DNA of 64,000 bases from CADEED01 sp020442965 (GTDB lineage: Bacteria; Pseudomonadota; Gammaproteobacteria; Steroidobacterales; Steroidobacteraceae). Both the position numbers and the translations under genes were made by a program. The notes under the pieces are model-generated. The model was not told where the DNA came from and made no database searches. It saw only the letters and a program-made list of their open reading frames with translations. Each line of letters starts with the position of its first letter. Positions within the stretch are counted from its first letter, which is position 1. Shown here one piece after another: positions 1 to 8,462 of the stretch. Location: the NCBI GenBank assembly GCA_041395525.1, contig JAWLAH010000005.1:1-64000 (forward strand), given 5' to 3'.

Positions 1-312
1 CGGACCTTCATGCCCTCGCCCGGCCCGATCAAACTGTGGCATGCACCGGGCGGTCCGGGCATCCGTGTCGATAGCCACATCTATTCCGGATATAACGTGC
101 CGCCGCACTACGATTCGCTGATCGCCAAGATTATCGCCCACGGCGACACGCGCGAGACCGCGATCGCTCGCATGCGCAACGCGCTCGCCGAAATGGTCGT
201 CGAGGGCATCAAGACGAACACCGCACTGCATCAGGAAATCTTTACGCACGCCGCATTCCGCAACGGCGGGCAAGACATCCACTATCTGGAACGGCGACTT
301 GGTCTGAAGTAG
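1..312 (+). CDS. accC: Biotin carboxylase subunit of acetyl-CoA carboxylase, C-terminal end
   Basis: About 103 codons are open from the window edge to a TAG at 310-312, so the 5' end lies outside. The stretch RVDSHIYSGYNVPPHYDSL followed by a conserved DTRETAIARM-type region is the C-terminal domain of biotin carboxylase, which carboxylates the biotin of AccB in the first step of fatty acid synthesis. The full family protein is about 450 residues, so roughly three quarters is missing here. It ends 2 bases before prmA, the common gammaproteobacterial order accB-accC-prmA. Confidence 0.92.
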   Translation, partial: RTFMPSPGPIKLWHAPGGPGIRVDSHIYSGYNVPPHYDSLIAKIIAHGDTRETAIARMRNALAEMVVEGIKTNTALHQEIFTHAAFRNGGQDIHYLERRLGLK

Positions 313-314
313 GC

Positions 315-1211
315 ATGCCGCAGCTCGCGCTGTCATTCGCGCTCCAAGAGCTTGGCCCCGATCCTGCTCAGCATGCCGAACGGGCGGAAGCCGCGTGCTT
401 CGCGGCGGGCGCATTGGCGGTGTCGTATACGGATCAGTGCGACGAACCGATCCTCGAGCCCGCGCCCGGCGAATTCCGCCTCTGGCCCCATGCGCGGCTC
501 GAAGCACTATTTCCGCAGGAGATGCCACCGCTCGAACTGCTGCTGCAGATTGCGACCGCGCTCGATATGCCACTCGGCAGCATCAAGCTTGCGATGCTGC
601 AGGACCGTGTCTGGGAGCGCGAGTGGTTAGTCGATTTCGGCCCGATGCGATTTGGTCGACGCCTGTGGATCGCACCCCATGAGTCGCTGCTGGATTCAGG
701 CGACGACGCGATCGTTGTCAGGCTCGATCCAGGGCTCGCCTTCGGGACAGGCACGCATCCGACCACTGCGCTATGCCTCGAATGGCTCGACGAGCACCTG
801 GTGCGCGACACCAGCGTGATCGACTACGGTTGTGGATCCGGCATACTGGCGATCGCGGCGGCCAAACTCGGCGCGAGTGATTGTCAGGCATTCGACATCG
901 ATCCCCAGGCGCTAACAGCCACCCACGACAACGCCGCCGCCAACGGCGTGCTGCCGCGCATCAGAATTGTGGCCGCGGACGACTCATTGACCGGCTCGGC
1001 TGCATTGCTCGTCGCAAACATATTGGCTGCTCCTCTCGTTGAATTGGCGCCGCGATTTGCGGCGCTGGTCGCGCCCGGCGGCCGCCTGCTGCTGGCGGGC
1101 CTGCTACAGCACCAGGCCGCGGAAGTAATCGCTGCACAAGCGCCCTGGTTCGACGTCCGACCCTACCGCCAACGCGATAACTGGATAGCACTCGCGGCGA
1201 GGCGCCGATAA
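315..1211 (+). CDS. prmA: Ribosomal protein L11 methyltransferase
   Basis: This 298-residue protein matches the usual PrmA length (about 293). PrmA trimethylates ribosomal protein L11 using S-adenosylmethionine. The SAM-binding loop DYGCGSGILAIAAAKLG lies near residue 168, and the substrate-side VANILAAPL motif near residue 233. The segment LDPGLAFGTGTHPTT just before the Rossmann core is a family signature. The ATG at 315 follows the accC stop by 2 bases, so translation is probably coupled. Assignment is firm. Confidence 0.95.
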   Translation: MPQLALSFALQELGPDPAQHAERAEAACFAAGALAVSYTDQCDEPILEPAPGEFRLWPHARLEALFPQEMPPLELLLQIATALDMPLGSIKLAMLQDRVWEREWLVDFGPMRFGRRLWIAPHESLLDSGDDAIVVRLDPGLAFGTGTHPTTALCLEWLDEHLVRDTSVIDYGCGSGILAIAAAKLGASDCQAFDIDPQALTATHDNAAANGVLPRIRIVAADDSLTGSAALLVANILAAPLVELAPRFAALVAPGGRLLLAGLLQHQAAEVIAAQAPWFDVRPYRQRDNWIALAARRR

Positions 1212-1221
1212 GCTTAGCCTG

Positions 1222-2469
1222 ATGTTCACGACCTGCTCCAAATGCGATCTGACGCTGGTCGTCACCGCCACCGACCTGCGCGCCGGGCAAGGCTATGTGC
1301 GCTGCGGTCGCTGTGCCAGCGTCTTCAATGCGTTGATCAATCTCAGCGAAGAACGTGACGCCCAGCTCGCTTCGGACCACGCGCCACAACGCGAATCAGG
1401 CCGCCAGGAAGGGCGGCCCGATGCTGTACTCGAGTTCAACTCTGAACGAGCGCAGGTCGCAGATATCTTCATCGCACCGTCAACGGAGTCGAGCGACATT
1501 TCTTCTGGAACCTTCGAGAGCATCGTGCTGGAAGGTGGACTGGAAGACGACAGTGAAGCGGACGTCGTCGAACCGAGGACAAGCGACAGCGTCGCCACCA
1601 TCAGCGACGCCGCGATCGAGGATGACGACGATCCGGAGAGCGAAGCGGCCTTTCAGCGCAGTCTCGAGACTTTACTCGCGCCGGCCACCGGTGTTGGCGA
1701 AGCCGACGTTGATTCGACCAGTGACGAAGCAGCCGTCGTCGCCCCGAATGCGGTCGGCGCTGCTGTCGTCGATGCCGCCCTCGCCGACGCACTCGGCGCA
1801 GAACCCCACGAAAGTCATCGTCGGTCCATTCATCCAGCCCTCGCTGGCGCGGCGATCGCTGTAGAACCGGCCGCCGCGGTGTTTCCGGATGCCGAGGCGG
1901 TTGCCGGCGGCTACCTGGATCGGCGGTTATCCGCTCGAGTGCATCGATTCCTGCTGATCGGCAGCACCGTGCTCGCAGCCACATTGCTCGTGCAGATCGT
2001 CCATGCGTCACGCTATGCACTGGCGAGCAGCGGCGTATGGGCACGGCCCATTATTGGCTTGTACGGCGTGTTTGGTTCGAAGCTGGAGCCGCGCTGGAAC
2101 GTCACCGCCTACGAGGTACGGCAGCTCGGCGCCGAAACGCTGCCCGGCGACGCGTCGCGTCTGCTGGTGCGTGCCAGCATCCGCAACGCATCGGGGCGGC
2201 CGATGCCGCTGCCGCAGTTGCGACTCACTTTGCAGGACCGTTACGGCAATCCCGTCTCGACCCGGGATCTGCTGCCAGCGGAGTATCTGCCCGCGCCGCT
2301 CAAGGATGCGGGTGAGATCGGTGCTGACCAGCGCATCGACACGGATATTCGCGTGATCGATCCTGGCCGCGCCGCCATGGGGTTCGAGATTGACGCGTGC
2401 CTGCCCAACAACAATGGCACGGTGCGCTGCGCGAACGACGAGCGTCGCCGCGTCGCACCCAGCACCTGA
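1222..2469 (+). CDS. DUF3426 zinc-ribbon, single-pass membrane protein
   Basis: The 415-residue protein opens with an MJ0042-type zinc ribbon: two CxxC knuckles (TCSKC and RCGRC) within the first 35 residues. An acidic, low-complexity linker follows to about residue 230, then one membrane span (FLLIGSTVLAATLLVQI, about 241-258), then a C-terminal DUF3426 domain ending near a paired-cysteine segment. DUF3426 proteins regularly sit between prmA and dusB in gammaproteobacteria, but their function is unknown. The unusually long acidic linker (Glu/Asp/Ala/Val-rich) is probably disordered. It starts 10 bases after prmA and is probably cotranscribed with it. Confidence 0.85.
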   Translation: MFTTCSKCDLTLVVTATDLRAGQGYVRCGRCASVFNALINLSEERDAQLASDHAPQRESGRQEGRPDAVLEFNSERAQVADIFIAPSTESSDISSGTFESIVLEGGLEDDSEADVVEPRTSDSVATISDAAIEDDDDPESEAAFQRSLETLLAPATGVGEADVDSTSDEAAVVAPNAVGAAVVDAALADALGAEPHESHRRSIHPALAGAAIAVEPAAAVFPDAEAVAGGYLDRRLSARVHRFLLIGSTVLAATLLVQIVHASRYALASSGVWARPIIGLYGVFGSKLEPRWNVTAYEVRQLGAETLPGDASRLLVRASIRNASGRPMPLPQLRLTLQDRYGNPVSTRDLLPAEYLPAPLKDAGEIGADQRIDTDIRVIDPGRAAMGFEIDACLPNNNGTVRCANDERRRVAPST

Positions 2470-2476
2470 CGGGCAC

Positions 2477-3463
2477 ATGCTGCGCATCGGTCCATACACG
2501 CTGCCGACCGCGGCGTTCCTCGCGCCGATGGCTGGCGTGACCGACCGACCGTTTCGAGTGCTCGCGCGTCGCTTTGGCGCGGCCCTGGCCGCGTCGGAAA
2601 TGATCACATCGGATGTGCGGCTATGGCGTTCGGCCAAATCGCGCCGACGGATGGACCATGCGGGCGAGCCTTCGCCTCGCGCCGTGCAACTCGCGGGCGC
2701 TGATCCCGTGGCGCTCGCCGAAGCTGCCCGCCGCAATGTGGATCTCGGCGCCGACATCATCGACATCAACATGGGCTGCCCGGCGAAAAAGGTCTGCAAT
2801 GTGCTGTGTGGCTCCGCGTTGTTGACCGACGAGCCGCTCGTTGCACGCATCCTGGCCGCAGTTGTCAGTGCGGTGCGCGTACCGGTGACGCTCAAGACGC
2901 GTACTGGTTGGGACCACGAGAATCGCAATGCGATAAAGATCGCGCGTATTGCAGAAGCGAGCGGTATCGCAGCCATTGCGATTCATGGTCGCACGCGGGC
3001 GGATTTCTATTCGGGTGAAGCCGAGTACGCAACGATTCGCAATATCAAAGAATCAGTCCGAATTCCAGTCATCGCGAATGGCGATATCGATTCCGCAAAC
3101 AAAGCACGCGCAGTTCTGAATTTTACGCGCGCAGATGGTGTCATGATCGGGCGCGCCGCACACGGTGCGCCGTGGATATTTCGCGATGTCAATGGCCAGC
3201 TGGCATCGTCAAAAACAATCACGGCGCTTTCACGTGCCGTTCGTCGTGATACTATTTTGGAGCATCTCGACTCTCTCTACGCCTTCTATGGCGAAGACAC
3301 CGGAGTGCGGGTAGCGCGCAAACACCTCGGCTGGTATCTCACCAAGCTGCAGCATGAGACGGGACTCCGTCGCGAGCTGATGGCAGCGGAGAATTCGTCG
3401 TTGCAGTTTGGCTTGATGAAACGGGGCTTGGATGCCTGGGCTGATTGCGCAGTCGCTGCGTAA
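2477..3463 (+). CDS. dusB: tRNA-dihydrouridine synthase B
   Basis: The 328-residue product is an FMN-dependent enzyme that reduces specific uridines in the tRNA D-loop. The start APMAGVTDRPFR is the FMN-binding opening of the TIM barrel. The catalytic cysteine lies in INMGCPAKKV near residue 101, and the FMN phosphate site near VIANGDIDS and MIGRAAHGAPW. The ATG at 2477 was preferred because the upstream in-frame codons only shadow the preceding gene. It lies 7 bases after that gene, and fis follows, as in Escherichia coli dusB-fis. Confidence 0.95.
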   Translation: MLRIGPYTLPTAAFLAPMAGVTDRPFRVLARRFGAALAASEMITSDVRLWRSAKSRRRMDHAGEPSPRAVQLAGADPVALAEAARRNVDLGADIIDINMGCPAKKVCNVLCGSALLTDEPLVARILAAVVSAVRVPVTLKTRTGWDHENRNAIKIARIAEASGIAAIAIHGRTRADFYSGEAEYATIRNIKESVRIPVIANGDIDSANKARAVLNFTRADGVMIGRAAHGAPWIFRDVNGQLASSKTITALSRAVRRDTILEHLDSLYAFYGEDTGVRVARKHLGWYLTKLQHETGLRRELMAAENSSLQFGLMKRGLDAWADCAVAA

Positions 3464-3529
3464 ACTGGGCGTGCAATGGCGGACAACAAGAGTTGAATTG
3501 GCCACTCGTTGGCCAGGGGCTAGTCAAAG

Positions 3530-3817
3530 ATGGTTGCAAAGACCTCGCGTACGCGTCGCGACGCATCGAACCGCGCCAACGGCAAGGACATACCGTTGCG
3601 CAATCACGCCGAGCGCGCACTAGAGGACTATTTTGCGAGCCTCAATGGCCACAAACCCGCACACCTCTACGATCTCGTACTACGCGAGGTGGAAGAGCCG
3701 CTGTTTCGCGCCGTTCTCGACTATGCCGATGGCAATCAGAGCCACGCGGCGGTGATACTCGGTATCAATCGCGGCACGCTGCGCAAGAAGCTGCGCCAAT
3801 TCGGTCTCGCCGAATAG
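3530..3817 (+). CDS. fis: Fis-family nucleoid-associated DNA-binding protein
   Basis: The 95-residue protein is close to Fis of E. coli (98 residues). The C-terminal helix-turn-helix GNQSHAAVILGINRGTLRKK is nearly canonical. The N-terminal half should form the dimerisation region and beta-hairpin arms. Fis bends DNA and modulates rRNA promoters, recombination and growth-phase expression. Its position 66 bases after dusB is the conserved operon order. purH follows directly, as in many gammaproteobacteria outside the Enterobacterales. Confidence 0.93.
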   Translation: MVAKTSRTRRDASNRANGKDIPLRNHAERALEDYFASLNGHKPAHLYDLVLREVEEPLFRAVLDYADGNQSHAAVILGINRGTLRKKLRQFGLAE

Positions 3818-3853
3818 CCGAGCACGCGCAACCTCGCGCGCATCGGTCATAGC

Positions 3854-5422
3854 ATGTTGGTCACGATTCGCCGCGCGCTGCTGTCCGTATCGGACAAGAC
3901 TGGACTCGTCGAGCTTGCCCGCGCACTGGCGGCGCGCGGCATCGAATTGCTGTCGACCGGTGGGACAGCCAGAGCGTTGATCGACGCCGGCATCGCTGTG
4001 CGCGAAGTCTCCGACTACACCGGCTTTCCCGAAATCATGGACGGACGTGTCAAGACCTTGCATCCCAAGGTGCACGGCGGCCTGCTGGGGCGCCGCGGCA
4101 CCGACGATGAGGTGATGCGCCAGCATGGTATCGCGCCGATCGACTTGTTAGTCGTAAATCTCTATCCGTTTGCGGCGACCATCGGTCGGCTGAATTGCTC
4201 GTACGCCGAGGCGATCGAGAATATCGATATCGGCGGCCCGGCGATGCTGCGTGCAGCGGCGAAGAATCACGAATCCGTGACGGTCGTCGTCGATCCGGCG
4301 GACTACGCGCGCGTTGTCGACGAGCTGGCTGCCAATGCCGGGGCGACCAGTATCGACACGCGCATCGCCTTGAGTGCCAAAGCCTTCGCGCACACAGCCC
4401 GCTATGACACGACAGTCTCGGCGTATCTCACGGAACGAACCGTGACGAGTTCGCCGGACCGATTCCCGGACATACTGCCGCTGGTGTTCGACAAATTGCA
4501 GACTCTGCGCTATGGCGAGAACCCGCATCAGGCCGGGGCGTTTTATCGCGATGCACTGACGCGCGGCGGGTCGATCGCTACGGCGAGGTTCGTGCAAGGC
4601 AAGGAGTTGTCGTTCAACAACATCGCCGATGCCGACATAGCACTGGCGTGCGTCCGCCAGTTCCGTGAGCCCGCCTGCGCAATCGTCAAGCATGGCAATC
4701 CGTGTGGCGTAGCGGTCGCCGCCGCTGCGCTCGACGCGTATGAGGGCGCGTACCGCACTGATCCCACTTCCGCTTTCGGCGGCATCATTGCGTTCAACCG
4801 GCCGGTCGACGCCACGCTGGCCGGTGTGATCCTCGAGCGCCAATTCGTCGAGGTGCTGGTGGCGCCAGAGCTCGCGCCGGACGCACTACCCTTGTTGGCC
4901 GGCAAGCCGAATCTGCGGGTGTTAGCCGTGGGTGAACTCGCTGCCTTGCCGAGCGGCGATCTCGAGTACCGCAGCATTGCCGGTGGCCTGCTCGCGCAGA
5001 CTCGCGACACGGGCGAAGTCAGCCCGCAGGACCTGCGGGTCGTAACGAAACGCGCGCCGAATGCGGACGAGTTGCGTGACCTGCAGTTCTGCTGGCGTGT
5101 GTGCAAGTTCGTGAAGTCCAATGCCATCGTTTACGCGCGTGACAACGCCACCATCGGCATCGGGGCAGGACAGATGAGTCGCGTTTATTCGAGCCGCATC
5201 GCCGCGATGAAGGCGCGCGACGAGCAACTCGATGTCGCGGGCGCTGTGATGGCCTCGGACGCGTTCTTTCCGTTTCGCGATGGGCTGGACGTCGCTGCTG
5301 AGTACGGCATCAAGGCGGTGATCCAGCCGGGCGGCAGCAAGCGCGATGAGGAAGTGATCGCGGTCGCCGATGAACACGGCATCGCGATGGTGTTCACGGC
5401 AATGCGGCATTTTCGGCATTAG
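3854..5422 (+). CDS. purH: Bifunctional AICAR formyltransferase / IMP cyclohydrolase
   Basis: This 522-residue enzyme carries out the last two steps of IMP synthesis. The N-terminal IMP cyclohydrolase (MGS-like) domain opens with ALLSVSDKTGLVELARAL and includes GFPEIMDGRVKTLHPK. The C-terminal AICAR formyltransferase domain carries the catalytic Lys-His pair in AIVKHGNPCGVA, near residue 279, and ends with QPGGSKRDEEVI. Length and both active sites are normal. purD lies downstream but is separated by an inverted monooxygenase gene. Confidence 0.96.
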   Translation: MLVTIRRALLSVSDKTGLVELARALAARGIELLSTGGTARALIDAGIAVREVSDYTGFPEIMDGRVKTLHPKVHGGLLGRRGTDDEVMRQHGIAPIDLLVVNLYPFAATIGRLNCSYAEAIENIDIGGPAMLRAAAKNHESVTVVVDPADYARVVDELAANAGATSIDTRIALSAKAFAHTARYDTTVSAYLTERTVTSSPDRFPDILPLVFDKLQTLRYGENPHQAGAFYRDALTRGGSIATARFVQGKELSFNNIADADIALACVRQFREPACAIVKHGNPCGVAVAAAALDAYEGAYRTDPTSAFGGIIAFNRPVDATLAGVILERQFVEVLVAPELAPDALPLLAGKPNLRVLAVGELAALPSGDLEYRSIAGGLLAQTRDTGEVSPQDLRVVTKRAPNADELRDLQFCWRVCKFVKSNAIVYARDNATIGIGAGQMSRVYSSRIAAMKARDEQLDVAGAVMASDAFFPFRDGLDVAAEYGIKAVIQPGGSKRDEEVIAVADEHGIAMVFTAMRHFRH

Positions 5423-5447
5423 GCGCGCTGCCCGAACCCATATCACG

Positions 5448-5472
5448 AATCCGTGCTGTCGCAGCACGGATT
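5448..5472 (+). terminator. Perfect hairpin after purH, candidate terminator
   Basis: Arms AATCCGTGCTG and CAGCACGGATT pair perfectly over 11 bases around a 3-base loop, 25 bases after the purH stop. No clear T run follows on either strand, so it may act as a weak or Rho-assisted terminator or as an mRNA 3'-end stabiliser. Confidence 0.45.
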
Positions 5473-5658
5473 GGTCAGGCTGCGGCCAGGGTCTTCGACA
5501 AAAGCGCGGATTGGCGCAGACCGGGCTTTGCCGTGACCAATCGGTATCCAGCGACTTGCCTGAGCTACGCTGACTTCGCTGCCTATCTCGCCTGGCTCAA
5601 TCGCAGGACGGAACAATCGTACTAGCGAAAAAATCGCCTAACACCTGAGCGCGCTCAA
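5461..5658 (+). pseudogene. Remnant of a formylglycine-generating-enzyme-like (SUMF1/FGE-sulfatase) domain
   Basis: One frame reads ...DWRRPGFAVTNRYPATCLSY and ADFAAYLAWLNRRT before a TAG at 5623. After the stop the same frame continues RLTPERAQ. This resembles the FGE core, typically W-x-x-PGF-x-Q-x-x-x-HPV-x-CVSW-x-DA-x-AY-x-x-WL followed by YRLPTEAEWE. There is no start codon, no upstream half and no downstream half, so only a fragment of about 60 codons survives. It overlaps the post-purH hairpin and abuts the monooxygenase stop. It may be debris from an insertion or deletion event. Recognition is by motif only. Confidence 0.5.
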
Positions 5659-6824
5659 ATCGACACGGTCGCCGGGTTGTAGGCCCAAATGCCAAGGCTT
5701 TCCGCGGTGATGTGCTTGTCCCGCTGGTAGTGCTCGCTGCGGCCGGAATGATAGTTGCGCGCGGCCTCGCGCGATTTCTGCGCGACCCATGCCGTGCGTT
5801 CGTGCCGGGCCAAGAAGTACCGTTGCAGTGCCGCGTCGATCGATTCGCTGCACTCAAGGCAGCGCGCCAGGATCACCGCGTCTTCAATCGCTATCGCCGC
5901 ACCAGAACCCAGAAACGGCAGCATCGCGTGGGCCGCGTCGCCCATCAAGGTCACGCGACCTTGCGTCCAGGCAGGTAGCGTCGCTCGATCGCACACTGCC
6001 CACTTGAACAGACTCCCGACGGGCGTGGCCCGCACGATGGTAGCCACGTCATCGTACCAACCGTGATATTCCCGTAACACTTCGTCGACCGTTGCCGGAA
6101 TCGACCAACCCTCTTCTTGCCAGCCATCGCGCTGCGCCAGTGCGACGTAATTGACTACCCGTCCGCCCCGAATGAGATACCGTGTGAAGCTGCGATCAGG
6201 CCCTGTCGACAGGCACGATGGCGGCTCGATGATCCCCGTCGGCAACGCGTCGCAAGGCACCAGTCCGCGGAAGGCGATATAGCCGGTGAAACGCGGCTGA
6301 TCCTGACCAAACAATGCCGCACGCACGCCCGAGCGTACGCCATCCGCGCCGATGAGCACATCCGCTGTCACGCGTTCGCCATTGGCAAACTGCGCCTCGA
6401 CCCGGGATCCGTCCTGACGCATCGCCGTGAACTCGCAGTCCAGATGAATTGCCGCCGAGTCGTTAGCGAGTACTTTGGCTGCCAGCGCCGCATGCAAGTC
6501 GGCGCGATGAATCTGATAGTAACGTGCGCCGAATTGCTCGAGCAGCTGATCGCCTCGTTCGAGCGAGATCATCAGTTTGCCCGTTCGCCAGTGCCTGACG
6601 CCAGCACGACCCGGCGACATGCCATGCATGGCGAGCGCATCGGTCAGCCCCGCGAACTGCAGCGCGTGAGTCGCATTGGGCGCCAGTGTCAGACCTGCGC
6701 CAACTTCGCCGAGCGCCGCGGATTTCTCGTAGACCCTTGGCCGGAAACCCATTCTTTGCAGGGTGCACGCCGCCACCAAGCCGGACATGCCGGCGCCCAC
6801 GATCGCAATTTCTGCCTTATTCAT
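5655..6824 (-). CDS. FAD-dependent aromatic-ring hydroxylase-like monooxygenase
   Basis: The 389-residue protein is a class A flavoprotein hydroxylase. It has the N-terminal FAD-binding GAGMSGLVAACTL, the central GADGVRSGVRAALFG (DG motif) and the C-terminal LMGDAAHAMLPFLGSGAAIA (GD motif). Relatives include salicylate 1-, 3-hydroxybenzoate 6- and 6-hydroxynicotinate 3-monooxygenases, which use NAD(P)H and O2 to hydroxylate an aromatic acid. The substrate cannot be read from the sequence, and no catabolic partner genes adjoin. It is inverted between purH and purD. A 22-bp dyad lies 22 bases upstream of its ATG. Confidence 0.85.
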   Translation of the reverse strand: MNKAEIAIVGAGMSGLVAACTLQRMGFRPRVYEKSAALGEVGAGLTLAPNATHALQFAGLTDALAMHGMSPGRAGVRHWRTGKLMISLERGDQLLEQFGARYYQIHRADLHAALAAKVLANDSAAIHLDCEFTAMRQDGSRVEAQFANGERVTADVLIGADGVRSGVRAALFGQDQPRFTGYIAFRGLVPCDALPTGIIEPPSCLSTGPDRSFTRYLIRGGRVVNYVALAQRDGWQEEGWSIPATVDEVLREYHGWYDDVATIVRATPVGSLFKWAVCDRATLPAWTQGRVTLMGDAAHAMLPFLGSGAAIAIEDAVILARCLECSESIDAALQRYFLARHERTAWVAQKSREAARNYHSGRSEHYQRDKHITAESLGIWAYNPATVSI

Positions 6825-7178
6825 CTATTGCGATGCTCCGCATTGACAGCTCGAACGCTCGAGCTGTTCGGCATGATACGTGACTCATGAACAGTCGATT
6901 TCCGAGACGAACCGGATTGAGTCGATTGCGACCACTGGCTGGTTAGGATGGCGTGGCGGTAAATGCATTGCTGTCGGACCTGATGTGTTAGCAAGGGCAC
7001 GACGCTATCGACGAGCGAGTTTTCGTGGCCGACAGGCCACGCACGCCGTTCGACGCGGGCCGCGCCTTGGCAACGCAGCAATGTCGGTATCGCCTGCGAT
7101 GATCACGATGCGCCGCAGCCTGGGTCCGCGCTACGCGACACTCGATAAATGCCGTCGTGATGGGCACACTTGCACCCT
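6825..7178. other. Intergenic region between monooxygenase and purD
   Basis: These 354 bases between divergent genes hold no convincing gene. Besides the dyad at 6846-6867 there is a hairpin at 7024-7041 with arms CGTGGCC and GGCCACG around GACA, in the probable purD leader. I see no clear sigma-70 hexamer pair. Confidence 0.5.
6846..6867. promoter_or_regulatory. Dyad-symmetric candidate operator upstream of the monooxygenase
   Basis: Arms ACAGCTCGA and TCGAGCTGT are perfect 9-base inverted repeats with a 4-base spacer (ACGC). They sit 22-43 bases upstream of the minus-strand monooxygenase ATG, where a repressor operator would be expected. No regulator gene adjoins, so the binding protein is unknown. 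Confidence 0.35.
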
Positions 7179-8462
7179 ATGAAAGTACTGATCGTGGGCG
7201 GCGGCGGACGCGAGCATGCGCTCGCCTGGAAGTGCGCGCAATCGCAGCGCGTGACCGAGGTCCTGGTCGCCCCTGGGAACGCTGGCACAGCGCTGGAACC
7301 GCGCCTGCGCAACGTGCCGGTGTCAGCGGAAGATATTGCCGGACTGGTTGCGCTCGCGAAGCGTGAGGCCATCGGCCTGACGATCATCGGGCCGGAACAG
7401 CCGCTGGTCGCTGGCGTCGTCGACGCGTTCCAGGCGGCGCAGCTGCGGTGCTTCGGGCCGCCGCGTGCCGCCGCGCAGCTCGAGGGCTCGAAGGCGTATA
7501 CCAAGGAATTCCTGCGTCGTTACAACATCCCGACCGCCGCATACGCGACGTTCACGCGGGACACGTTCGACGCCGACTACGTGCGTCGGCAACGATCGCC
7601 GATCGTCGTCAAAGCGAGCGGCCTCGCGGCCGGCAAAGGTGTCGTGATCGTCCCTACCGCGGACGAGGCAATCGCCGCGGCGATGAGCATGTTCGCGGGC
7701 CAGTTCGGCGCGGCGGGCGACGAGGTTGTTATCGAGGAATTTTTGCACGGCGAGGAAGCGAGCTTCATCGTCATGGCCGACGGCGAGCATGTTCTCCCGT
7801 TCGCCAGCTCGCAGGATCACAAGCGTATCGGCGATGGCGACACCGGGCCTAACACGGGCGGGATGGGCGCCTACTCACCGGCGCCAGTTGTCACACCCGC
7901 AATACACGCGCGCATCATGCACGAAGTGATCGAGCCAACGATCCGCGGTCTCGCGCGCGACGGCACACCTTACACCGGCTTTCTGTACGCCGGCGTCATG
8001 GTGGCGCCGGACGGCACACCGAACGTGCTGGAGTTCAACTGCCGTTTTGGCGATCCGGAGACGCAGCCCATCATGATGCGCCTGCGATCGGATCTCGTAC
8101 AGTTGTGCGAGGCTGCGCTCGACGGGAAGCTCGACGGCGTCAGCGCACAGTGGGATCCGCGCGCGGCGCTGGGCGTAGTGCTCGCCGCGGGCGGCTACCC
8201 GGAAGCGGTTCGCAAAGGCGATCCGATCGAGGGCCTTGATGCCGCCGCCGCCCTGCCGGGCAAAGTGTTCCATGCCGGCACCACAACCACTAACAATCAG
8301 GTCGTCACCAGCGGCGGCCGAGTGCTGTGCGCGGTTGGACTGGGCGAACGCGTGCGCGATGCACAGCGCGCGGCCTATGCCTTGGTGGATGCGATCTCGT
8401 GGCCGCAGATGCAGTGCCGTCGCGACATCGGCCACCGGGCGATCGAACGCGAAGATGCTTGA
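7179..8462 (+). CDS. purD: Phosphoribosylamine-glycine ligase
   Basis: The 427-residue ATP-grasp enzyme joins glycine to phosphoribosylamine to give GAR in purine synthesis. It opens with MKVLIVGGGGREHALAWK, the GARS N domain. It has the ATP-grasp segment VVKASGLAAGKGVVIV, then LPFASSQDHKRIGDGDTG and NTGGMGAYSP, and the metal site in VLEFNCRFGDPETQ. The ATG at 7179 was chosen over an in-frame TTG three codons upstream because the protein then begins at the conserved KVLIVG strand. The next gene starts inside the last codons of purD. Confidence 0.96.
   Translation: MKVLIVGGGGREHALAWKCAQSQRVTEVLVAPGNAGTALEPRLRNVPVSAEDIAGLVALAKREAIGLTIIGPEQPLVAGVVDAFQAAQLRCFGPPRAAAQLEGSKAYTKEFLRRYNIPTAAYATFTRDTFDADYVRRQRSPIVVKASGLAAGKGVVIVPTADEAIAAAMSMFAGQFGAAGDEVVIEEFLHGEEASFIVMADGEHVLPFASSQDHKRIGDGDTGPNTGGMGAYSPAPVVTPAIHARIMHEVIEPTIRGLARDGTPYTGFLYAGVMVAPDGTPNVLEFNCRFGDPETQPIMMRLRSDLVQLCEAALDGKLDGVSAQWDPRAALGVVLAAGGYPEAVRKGDPIEGLDAAAALPGKVFHAGTTTTNNQVVTSGGRVLCAVGLGERVRDAQRAAYALVDAISWPQMQCRRDIGHRAIEREDA

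Noticed and set aside
1601..2976. Long minus-strand frames opposite the DUF3426 and dusB genes
   Set aside because: Arg/Ala-rich composition typical of antisense frames in GC-rich DNA, fully covered by well-supported plus-strand genes.
6117..6890. 257-codon frame opposite the monooxygenase
   Set aside because: Antisense to three FAD-site motifs of the real gene and without recognisable protein features.
6880..7182. 100-codon plus-strand frame before purD
   Set aside because: No similarity to known families, no convincing ribosome-binding site, and Arg-rich composition; treated as intergenic.
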